In this document: piece after piece, positions 1 to 9,800 of the stretch | Numbering within the stretch: the stretch's first letter is position 1 | How the letters are laid out: the number at the start of each line of letters is the position of its first letter | The notes under the pieces: generated by a model | Seen by the model: the letters and a program-made list of their open reading frames with translations, nothing else | What the model was told of the DNA's origin: nothing | Database searches by the model: none | Program-made: the position numbers and the translations under genes | Source of the DNA: Stercorarius parasiticus | Taxonomy: Eukaryota > Chordata > Aves > Charadriiformes > Stercorariidae | Direction of reading: 5' to 3' | Assembly (NCBI GenBank): GCA_013396915.1 | Contig: VWZL01002573.1 | Location: 280,450-344,449, forward strand | DNA length: 64,000 nt

Positions 1-2680
1 CTTTTTTTCCCCAAATGAGAATTTTTTATTCCCTACACAGGCAATGTGGGGCGGTGCTTTCCAATTTTAAGTCCTAACCCCTCCCGGCTGCGGATGAAAG
101 CAGCAGGAGCTCGGTTTTAAATATCTGCGGTGCCGCGTAACGTTAAGTTTTGGGAATGAACCGAGGCTCAACCAGAATTAGCGGGTCCTCGTGACCTTAC
201 TGCTTCTCCGCTGTCAAACAGGCCTCCTCAGCTCGTGTCACCTCATAAGGCAGCAGCGAGAAATAATTTCTTTTCATCTGCCAAGAACTCAAATATGACA
301 TTGATCAGGCCCACAGAAGAGATAACAAACGGGTATGTGTTCAGAAGAAGGTTTTGAATAGCGTCCCTAAATGAGGCAGGGATTACACGCTGGCCTGTGA
401 GAAGTACAGATGTTTCTGAATAGCTGCTCGTTAAGGTGACAATGTTGCTCTGTGGGCTGAATAGCTTCTCGGGAAAAAATAATACGTGATCGTGAAATTA
501 ATGACTATCACCGCGTACTCACAAGGGAGCCCACGTTTCCAACACACAGGAAATACGCATTTCCTAATACACAAGTGTTTGACCTTAAACCTTAATAATG
601 TTCTTTTAATGTACGTCCCATTTAGCTACACACACGCTCGCAGAAAGGAGGAGGGAATGGGATGTGTAAGGTTCATGTTTTATGTATATTGTTTAATACT
701 TTCCACAGATGCTTTGGTAGTTGGCATTGCGCGGAGAGATATTCTGGTGGCAATTTTAGATTTAAATCATCAAGCAGTCATTCTGATACTAAAAGCACTT
801 GTTCTCGGCTCTTTTATTATAGTCGCAGGAAGTGTTCACGCAGATTACTTGTGAGAGGAGAAAAATGTGGTTTGATATTCCCATAAAATCTTATACTAGA
901 TCAGTAGTCGTTACCACAGATAATGCTAGATTGTATATACGTTATTAATATACGCATAATGCTTTCTTGGATGGAAAGCGGAGAAACTGTGAAACTCTAG
1001 GAAGGAATCAGGTCTGAAGAAAAATGGGGAATTTGAACTAAGCAAAGCAAGAAACTCTGCCTTATAAATCAAACCCCAGACTGCGTGTGAAAAATACCGA
1101 TGGAAATGTTAACCCCCGCTGCGTTATCCCCCTAGTTATCAAGATATGGGAAAAGGCATTAAAGTTAAGAGTATGACATGAATAATAGTTTTACGGGGAT
1201 TAACATATCTGGAACAGCTTCCCCAAGGAATGACAACAAGCAGGCAGTTTCGGAGCAGGCAGGGGTGTCTTGCAGCTTATTGATTGTCACAAGTGCCCAA
1301 AGCGCTGCAAGGCACCCCAAAAGCCCCAGGGTTTCGCTGGGTGATGCTGGCAGCCTCTGGACCATAAGGGTGAACAAAGCACGTAAACATGATATTACTG
1401 GGAAGCGTGCTTTTGGAAGATATGTGGTCATGATGAGTAAGTCTTTCGTGTGCGTTAAAGTTTCCACATTCCTAACATAGCTGGATGCAGGCGAATTTTC
1501 CACGTGAGCTGTGCGAGGAAGCCGTCTCCCGCAGCCCCGGTGTCCGGGAGTGCCAATTCCTTCTCCGAGCACCCTCGGTCCTGGCCAAGCCCACCAAGGA
1601 ATGGGTGTCATCAGCGCCGGCTTTGGTGCATCTTGCCTCCATCTGTACGGAGGTGACCGATGAACTGATAGGGAGCAGATGTTCATACCCAGCTCCCACT
1701 CACGATTAACAAAGGGCTCTTTCAAACCCATCTTCTTCTCTCCTTATATTCGACAGATATGCCTCCGTTGGTATGTTGGACTCACAAAGAATACAGAGCC
1801 AGAGCTGAACCTCCAGAGCTCTACCCGATCTGCATCTGCCCATGAGGCTGCCACGTGTTTCAGTGTGGAGTGGAATGAAGAAACAGGATTTTCTGCACCC
1901 TGTGGAAGACATGAGAACATTTATGCAACTGTATTTTTCCAGAGTTCTCTCCTGTTCAAATATACGCAGCTGAACAAAAGAGAGAAAACCAACTTGCTGT
2001 GAGCAGTAAGTTTCCTCACTGCTTATTCACTGTTCTCCCTTTCCATCATCCATCCAAAGAGCTGAAGCCGTGTTGGGGACAGCAGGGATGGACGGAGACT
2101 GCAAAGTAGCTGAGACAAGCTTTTAATTAAAAAAAAAAAAGAGAGATATGGAAATTTGTCTACTCCAACTTTTCAGTAAGGCCTTACAAATAACACACAC
2201 AATGCAAATTTTAGTGTTTTGCTCATGATTTCCAAGCAGCAACCAAGGCTTAAATTCTTTGGAAACTTCATTAGAGCTGAGCAATCTGACCATCTGAAGA
2301 TGTGACACATCGGAACAAAATCGAGAACATTAGCACTGAATTTGAAAACATCGTGCTTGGGATTCTCTCGTCTGCGTCACTGGAGGATCTCCCTGTGGTC
2401 AAACACGCACAAGATAGCATCGCTTTCCCTTTCAGCATGTAAAACTTGACGAATGGCTCATGTTTCAGCCCAGAACTGACACGGAGCTAGTCTGTGATGG
2501 GATGACTCGAGAGGCAATGCCAAGACCCACCTTCACGAGGTCCTGCCCTCCTGCGAGGCCGTGGCTGCCTGCCCGCCACACGGAGCCATACGGAGAGGAG
2601 CCCTTGATGGAGCCCTACGAACCGCTCACAAACCGCCCCTTGTTCAGGGCTGTCGCTTCAGGAAAGATTCACCCCTCGCT
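1..2680. other. Region upstream of the first visible RND3 exon, no gene seen
   Basis: This is mostly AT-rich single-copy sequence with no open reading frame that resembles a known protein and no recognisable repeat family. Because RND3 runs on the + strand and its first 50 codons are not visible, the region may contain the 5' flank, a 5' UTR exon or part of a first intron. I cannot place a transcription start in it. A short poly-A tract follows a TTAATTAA site near 2125-2140. Role and boundaries are inference from position only. Confidence 0.5.
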
Positions 2681-2848
2681 GTTAAAGACTCCCTAAAACA
2701 TAGGAAAGAAGTGCTGCATTTTGTAAAGAAACAAACAGGCGTTAAGGAGGCCACGAGGAATTCACTTGCCATCAGCGTTTATTAACACCTCCTCACCCTT
2801 CTCCTAGGTAATGGCAGCTTTCACAGCAGCGGAGGAGCAAAGGTACCT
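2681..2848 (+). repeat. Left arm of an imperfect inverted repeat around the RND3 5' region
   Basis: This segment matches the reverse complement of 4044-4184. Over the 3' 111 bases of the arm I count about 16 mismatches (roughly 86% identity). This arm also carries about 29 extra bases (around 2711-2740) that the other arm lacks. Shared landmarks are AAAGACT, GGCGTTAAGGAGGCCAC and GCAGCGGAGGAGCAAAGG. It belongs to no repeat family I recognise. It could be a low-copy interspersed element present twice in opposite orientation, or an old local inverted duplication. Confidence 0.8.
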
Positions 2849-2877
2849 GACAGAATCAAAGGTACTCTGACAGAATC
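2841..2877 (+). repeat. Short tandem duplication of about 18 bp
   Basis: The unit AGGTACCTGACAGAATC is followed directly by a near copy, AGGTACTCTGACAGAATC. It sits at the inner edge of the left inverted-repeat arm. Confidence 0.6.
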
Positions 2878-3039
2878 GCTGTTTCAGTCAGAGCAGCGTT
2901 CAGTCCTCTGGTGAATGTAAGCCCGTTTGGCTTGGCTTTGTGTCCAGGAAGCGAAACGAAAAGGAGCGTGTTAACAGTAGGTATGTTTTATGGGATCCTG
3001 ACACCCTCCTTGTGACCATGTTTCGAGTGAAAAAGCCCT

Positions 3040-3394
3040 TTGCCCACAACCACCGCCTGGCTGACCCCACTCTGCGGTGCAGGTAAGGCCGAAGCGCGCT
3101 GCTCTCCTCAGCCCGGCCTGTGGCAACCCCCTGAGGGATCCCGGTGGCCATTAGCCACCTTGGCAGGTCTCGCCGCCCCTCTGGAGGCCACAGAGCCACG
3201 TAGGCCGCAGATTCCCTTTTGGAGCACCGAGATTAATAGAAATTTAAAAAAAAAAAAAAATCCACAAAAAACACCGTTTATGCGGCACCGAGACCTTTCC
3301 CCCCTCCCACCGCCCCCGCCGGGGGCTGCGGCGCCGGGCGGCTCCCCTAGGGGGCGCGCTGCTCCTCCGGCCCGCCCGGCAGCGCGCGGCCAGG
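3040..3394 (+). promoter_or_regulatory. CpG-dense sequence leading into the gap; possible RND3 CpG island
   Basis: Base composition shifts from AT-rich to strongly GC-rich, and CpG dinucleotides become frequent from about 3290 onwards, just before the run of Ns. The GC-rich sequence continues on the other side of the gap. Vertebrate Rho-family genes commonly have CpG-island promoters around the first exon, so this is a reasonable candidate for the RND3 promoter, 5' UTR or first-intron island. No TATA box or start site can be assigned, and the key sequence is lost in the gap. Confidence 0.4.
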
Positions 3395-3705
3395 NNNNNN
3401 NNNNNNNNNNNNNNNNNNNNNNNNNNNNNNNNNNNNNNNNNNNNNNNNNNNNNNNNNNNNNNNNNNNNNNNNNNNNNNNNNNNNNNNNNNNNNNNNNNNN
3501 NNNNNNNNNNNNNNNNNNNNNNNNNNNNNNNNNNNNNNNNNNNNNNNNNNNNNNNNNNNNNNNNNNNNNNNNNNNNNNNNNNNNNNNNNNNNNNNNNNNN
3601 NNNNNNNNNNNNNNNNNNNNNNNNNNNNNNNNNNNNNNNNNNNNNNNNNNNNNNNNNNNNNNNNNNNNNNNNNNNNNNNNNNNNNNNNNNNNNNNNNNNN
3701 NNNNN
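3395..3705. other. Assembly gap of 311 Ns
   Basis: A run of 311 Ns lies between GC-rich flanks. The missing RND3 start, about 150 coding bases for residues 1-50 including the phosphate-binding loop, would fit inside it. No matching coding sequence is present in the 3.4 kb to its left. Whether the gap length is measured or a placeholder cannot be told. Confidence 0.95.
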
Positions 3706-3733
3706 GGGGAGCCGGGGCCGGGACCGGGGCGGG
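3706..3733 (+). other. G-quadruplex-prone G-run cluster at gap edge
   Basis: Five runs of three or four Gs (GGGG, GGGG, GGG, GGGG, GGG) are separated by loops of one to four bases. This satisfies the usual G3+N1-7 quadruplex pattern. It begins at the first base after the gap and lies in the intron about 55 bases before the exon at 3788. Such sequence is hard to amplify and sequence, which likely explains the gap. Confidence 0.7.
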
Positions 3734-3787
3734 CTGTGACCGGGGCCGGTGGTGGTGGCGGGCTGACCGTGCGCTGTCTTCTGGCAG

Positions 3788-3872
3788 AGCTACGTCCCCA
3801 CCGTCTTCGAGAACTACACGGCCAGCTTCGAGATCGACACGCAGCGCATCGAGCTCAGCCTCTGGGACACCT
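3788..3872 (+). CDS. RND3: RND3 coding exon, residues 51-78 (switch I and start of switch II), 3' edge cut by an N
   Basis: The acceptor is TTCTGGCAG ending at 3787. The 85 visible bases encode 28 residues starting S-Y-V-P-T-V-F and ending L-W-D-T, plus the first T of the next serine codon. The threonine of VPT is the switch I residue that contacts GTP-bound magnesium, and WDT starts the G3 motif. The exon should end three bases later (completing Ser and the first base of Gly) and be followed by a donor, but 3873 is N and the next sequence is a poly-T run, so the donor is absent. All 28 codons end in G or C, unlike the later exons. Residue 51 is Ser, whereas I recall Asn in human RND3 (Ser occurs in RND2). 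Identity as RND3 rests on the [12 protein letters not shown] segment. Confidence 0.95.
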
Positions 3873-6800
3873 NATTTTTTTTTTTTAAATCTGAGGTAAA
3901 CTTTAGCGATATATAGATGAGGGAGGGTAAAAGGGTGTAGGCAAACCTCCACGAAGCGATTTGTCAGCATTGCAGGGCAGGGGTGGGGGCGTGTGCTCTC
4001 CTGCCTGGCTGGAAGGAGCTTATCTGAGGAGCTCCAGGGGTTAAGGTACCTTTGCTCCTCCGCTGCCATGAAACCAGCCTTTACCTCGGAGAAGGGCGAA
4101 GAGGTGCTTATATATGCTAATGGTAAATGAATTCCTTGTGGCCTCCTTAACGCCTTCTTTCCCGTGTTTTAGAGAGTCTTTAAAGCCAGTAAAGACTAGG
4201 GAGGTAGGCATCTCCAGCCCTCTGAGGATGCAGGGGTAACCATCCTTTCTTACACACTGTGACCAGTGTTTAGGGTCCTCATCGCTCTTCCAGTTGTGCT
4301 TTGTCAAAAACCCTGACACAGTGCCTCCAAGGTTGAGGTTTTTGGTGTTTTAGCTCTCATGTTAGGCCAGGAACTCCTCTAGATCCTGCTGCCAGTTGAT
4401 AAATGAACTAAGCTCACCGCCAGGGTGGTGAGGATGGACCCCTGAACTTGTCACCTCTGTGCTGGAGAGGAGTGTGGACAGCCAGTGGGTCTCTGCTGCT
4501 CGATAACTGAGCATACTGGGAGGTGGATCAACATTATTCTGCAGAAGCGATTGGAAGAAAGCTGGAGGAACTAGAGAAGACTACGCAAGCCCTTTCTTCT
4601 TTAGTCACGTTGTGTAGATAGTGTGTTAATGCTGAATTCGGACCCAGCGGTTCCTTCCAAATATAAAAGCAGTCCTTTTACCAGAAACGAAAATGTTAAT
4701 CCCTTTTTTAAAAAAGGAGTTTAGGCGGTGAGTTGGCTTTCTTCTTGCTGTTGAGGAAATGATTCCAAATTCTTGCAACACGATTACTGGGAAAAGGCAG
4801 CCTCTCTGCCCACAACCGGTATCAGCGTAGCTCTGAACTGATTTTTTTCTTCATCTTATGCCAAGTACGACTTGCAGACTTCTGGAGTGTGTCTGGTTTG
4901 AGCTTTCATCCTGATTACTAAGCTGGCTGTAACAAACTCCATGGAGTGAGGGTTTATTAAAAATTAATAGTTAAGTTATTTTGGAAAATTTTATCTTCGT
5001 CTATTAAAATACAACATGCTCACAAGTGAAGTTGGTTGACGTGGGAAGGTTTGGAATCTGTATGTCAAAGGCTGGAGACACCCATGTAATGAAATATTCT
5101 GTAGCACTTCAAAAGACAAAAGCAGTGGAAGAAACACCTGCCAGCCTTTGCGTGTGCATGTCGTTCTCTCAGGCCTGTCCTGGAACTAATAGAAAATTTG
5201 ACTTGAGTCAGAAGCTTAAGATCAAGTGGCTAATTTGTCTGCAATCTGAAGCCAAAGAGGAAATGTTTCAAAGATCCAATGCTTTCGTCTTATAAAGTAT
5301 TACTGAACAGAGGATCCTCTGGTTGTGGAACTCTGCAAATGGAGAAGTGTCTCTCTGTAAACAGCCCTTCTCACCGACTGCAAGAAGAAACACTGCCCAA
5401 ACTCATTAACCCAATGCAAAATCACATCACCAGATAAGGGACATCAGAAGATAAGATAGTGTTTTAGCATTATCTTAAATTCTTGGTAATTTAATTTTTA
5501 CAAGTCTTTGTCCTATTCCTCTGCTGAATTAGAATAAATGTCTTGGTGACATCTTTAAAGCAGGACTAGATCTACTTAACTTAAAAATATAACTGATTAA
5601 CTGCCAAATGCTAATGGAAGATCCGGTCCATTGCAACACAGGGGCGAGGTGGTGGCTCCAGTCTTTTGAGGTACTTCAGTATCTCTCGGGGGAGGGCAGG
5701 AAGGACACTAGTTAGCTGAAGTTGTTTGCAGTGTACTGCAGATACTTTCAAGATGACCTGATCAGTATTTAGTATCCATCTTTAACTATTTTCTAACTGG
5801 GAGCATGCAACAAGCTACCTTGCAAACTAGTCCACAGTTTGAATTAAAGCAAGCGTTGGTTTTTTGCATTGAATCCTTTGGAAGGAAGGTACTGCCACTT
5901 TGAGCATTTTGTTTTCTCCCTGAGAAAATGAGAAATGCTCTAGATATTGGTTAAAATAGCCTTGTGATAAGGTGAGAACAGGCCCTGCTGTCATGGTTTT
6001 AGTTTACAATCCTTTATATAATAAGAATATGCTTTTTACTAGAGAGCTCAAGTACAAAATGTAGAGAGTCACACAATTGATAGAACATTTTAAAGCAAAC
6101 TGTAAATTAATTGGGAAGGGTTTTTTTTATATCTTGGATATGCCAATAGAAATATGGGACAAAACACAAGTAAGAGTGGAATGGGAAGACTCATTATTCA
6201 AATATTTTCTGGTACTGTCTAGTTCTGCAAGTCATTATAAGGGTTTAAATTAGCCACAGCATTAAGGAAAGCACTTGCCAACTTGAATTTCAATTGGTTT
6301 TTGGACTACCAACCCTCCTTTCAAAGCAGGAATGTCTGGTTGCAATCTAACTACACCATAAATTACTCCACTGTGTGGTAACATACTATGGCAGTTGTGA
6401 GCTGTTCGGGAGCTGCGTGCTTATTTCGCTAGGTAGGGTATTAGAAATTTCTTCAGGCTGAAGCTTCATCTTGTAGTTTCACGGACACTGTAAAGAACAC
6501 TTGTGTATTAGATGTATTTGTCTGCCATAGGTGTGGTCTTAATGTGCATTTACTAAGGTTTTGGGTTCTTCCAGTAAAAGTGACTACTTTGATACTTATA
6601 TTTCTTGTTAGTACAACAGCAGCTATGGCACAGAAATCACATACTAGTAATTAGACATACATACCTGTGTCTCCCTAAAAAGGATTTTTTTTTATTAGTT
6701 GTACTGTAGAAACTGTACTGGGTGCTCCAATAACATAATTCTCAATAGGGCCAGAAATACCTATGCACTGCTGGGGATTAGCATATAATTAAATCCAGAA

Positions 6801-9800
6801 GGGCCTTAGAGCTTTAAACCAGGTTAGCTTTACTGTGATTTGAATGTGCACAATGTTTTCAGTGTCTGTATAGAAACATAATATTAATTATAAAGCTTTT
6901 AGCTGAAATCTCTCAGAAGACATCTGAAATGGACAGGAATTAAAGTTACTATTTTCCTGAGCTCTCTGGCAGGAATCACTGTAAAGGAAATGTCAAATTT
7001 CTGTCTTTGCCTTCCAGTTCACTTGCAAGTTGGCTTTATTGAGCCACGTGATGTTTTTTTTTCTTTCAAGACAGTGTAACAGTAACTAGTTCTATAGGTT
7101 TTTTTTGTCCTTTAGAGGGGAAAAAATTAGACTTGATAACTGGGAATGCCAAGTCATTTGCCAAAGTCCTGTTTTCTGTTTGAGGTGCAGAAATGTAAAC
7201 ACACAAAATACTATAAATATGGTGATTTGTGTGCTTGGAGATGCTGTGTTCTATGATACTCAGTATACAAAATCACCTGCATTTTCTCCAAAACAAGCCA
7301 AGGTGGATTTGGAAGGAGGAAAGCCATCAGCAGTGAATCGGCTACTTAGAGCAGCCACTGCAGTGTTTGATGTGTTTTCTAGGTAGCTGGTAATTAGTGA
7401 GCCCAAGGGTTTGGGAGTGAGAATGCTGCTGTTCATCTGTTGTTTTTTCAGTTGACTGGAGTCCAAAAGGCTACAAAGACTAATGCCTGATGGCTGCTTG
7501 GTGGTGTGTAAATAGTAAAGTCTTGCCTGTTACTGAGCTCAGGTTCCCTTAGGGCCCGCGGGCAAGCGGAGGCTGAGCAGCATGGTGAGCAGGAGCTGCC
7601 TGGGTTCGGCTCCGTAGGTGGGGTGTGGGGCTGAACCTCCTGGTTGGAACTGGTGGTGGTGGTGGCTTTGGGTCTTACAGACAAACAGGGCATCGGCACT
7701 CCATGATGTAGCATCCTGGAGTAGTACTAAGCCATCAAAAAAATTAAGTATGCTTCAACTTTTAATGATGGAATTTTGCTGTTTATTAAGATAGCAATAT
7801 TTAAGCCTAAGCTTGGTATCTTCTGTAGACCAAAGCCAACCATATTGCTGGGAAGGGGTTTTATTTCAGTTTAAAAGCTGAACATATGCTGTATTTCGCA
7901 TGAAACTTAAAGTTTTAAAAGTAGATCATTCTTAATGTGTAACTTAATTTTGTCTTAAATTATTTAAGCTGCCAAACAGATTAAAAAAGGGGGATTGCAG
8001 CTGGAATGTACTTAGACCACAAAGTAAGATGAACTGCAGCATTATCAGCAATTCCTTGATAAAGCAGAAAAATGATCCACGTTGTCCCTGACAAAAATGT
8101 TTTATTTTGTAGGGATAGAATCACAAACAAATAGCCGTAATTTTTTTTTTCCCCCACAAATTGAGGGGTTCTTCCCCTGTAATGCTGTAGCTCTGCATTC
8201 TCCTTCTGTTTTCTAGGGTTGGCACAGCTTCAAATCTGCAGACTAACTTGAAAACGAGTGAGCAGCCTGGCTGGGCTGTGCTCGAGTTGTCTGTTCAGAC
8301 TTGAGCCTCATTCCTCAGATTCCTGGCTTCTGAGGGTTTCTCTGGGCGAAACGGTGAAATGCCAGATTGAATAGGCTTGCACAGCGAGGGCTGTAGCCCC
8401 TCTTTATTTGCGCAGTAATAAAGGTTTGGTTATTGCTGTTGAATGAGAGCAGGAAATTTCCTTTGTTGATAACTGCAGCCTGAGTATTTTAAATGGTTCC
8501 CATTTGTTCTGCCACACAGTACCCCGAAGAAAAGGAGGTGTCACATATTCCTCCTAGCTTGCATCTGAGCAGAAGGACTGCCTGTAAAAGTACGCTTATT
8601 CTAGCTCAGCATCTTTAATAGGAGAGGTTCAGAAGAAAAACCTAAAAAGAAAAACCCTCAAAACAAACAGAGCTACAGCTGACACAGTAGAAAGGAGTCT
8701 CTGGGCTGGAGGTGGTGACTGTATGTATACATAAATACATGCTGATGGACATATATGGTATGTTGTATCCCTGAAGACTGGTGAGTGAGAAGATAGGTAT
8801 GTGTCTAAGGCATTAGTTTCTGGGTGAGGCTTTTTTGAGAATCCTTTCTAGCCAGCAACCATTTGGCCAAGCATTAATGATCTTCAATCTTGCCCTTACT
8901 TGCCTGAGCTCGGCAGGGAGATGTGCTAGCCAGGCAGTGGCTCTCGCCATCACACAGGCTGTGCTTGGGCCAGTTTAAGGCTGCAGAGCAGTGCAGGTGG
9001 CTAGTTAACGGCACGCTGCTCTGCAGTTCCTCTGTCCAGGATAAATAACTTGGCCCTGGGGCTCCAGGATAAATAACTTGGCCCTGGGGCTCCAGGATGG
9101 AGACACTGTAATAGCAGGGCTGGAGATAGCTGGGAAATAATTAGTAGTGGAAAAGCACTTATTGATAGTCACTGCTAGCAGAGCTGAGCTCAAATGAATA
9201 GTTAACTACTGGTCAGCTCAGCTGGCTTAGATTTCTTTTAACATGTCATTTACGGCTGAAGACAGCTAACTGTTTTCTGAAGAGCAGTTTTTGACAGCTG
9301 CCTCTTTGTTAGATTGACATCATTTATGAAGATGAGCTTTTGAATAAAATAGTCTCGTTCAACAAATTACCTTCTGCTACCTAGTTTGGTAATGCTTCAT
9401 TCCCCATGTGTTACTCTTCATTTCAAAAACAACATTCCTGGGATTGTTGACTCCTTCCTTCCAGTATAAGCTGTCCAACTGAAGTCATCTGCGATACGTT
9501 CACACCATTCCCCGCTCTGCTTTGTGCAACAGCATGAGCTGTCTGTCAGTTAAAAACTTGAGGAATTTCTCTAATCCAGTTAATAGCCTGCTCAGCCTCT
9601 GAGACCTTACAGCCAATTAGTTATAGATAGTTGGAAAATTGCCGATATAATTAGCTGATAACCCCAAAACTCTTGAAAGCTGTATTCTTGTTGCATATGT
9701 TCTATGATGTATTTTAGGTTCACAAGAGAAAAGCACAGGAGTTAGACTATATGAACTAAGAAAACGCATTTTCAAGTTGCAGGCGTGCATTTTAAAGGCT

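Noticed and set aside
3040..4069. Frames of 282 and 240 codons running through the N gap
   Set aside because: They exist only because Ns contain no stops. The real coding frame here is the RND3 exon from 3788.
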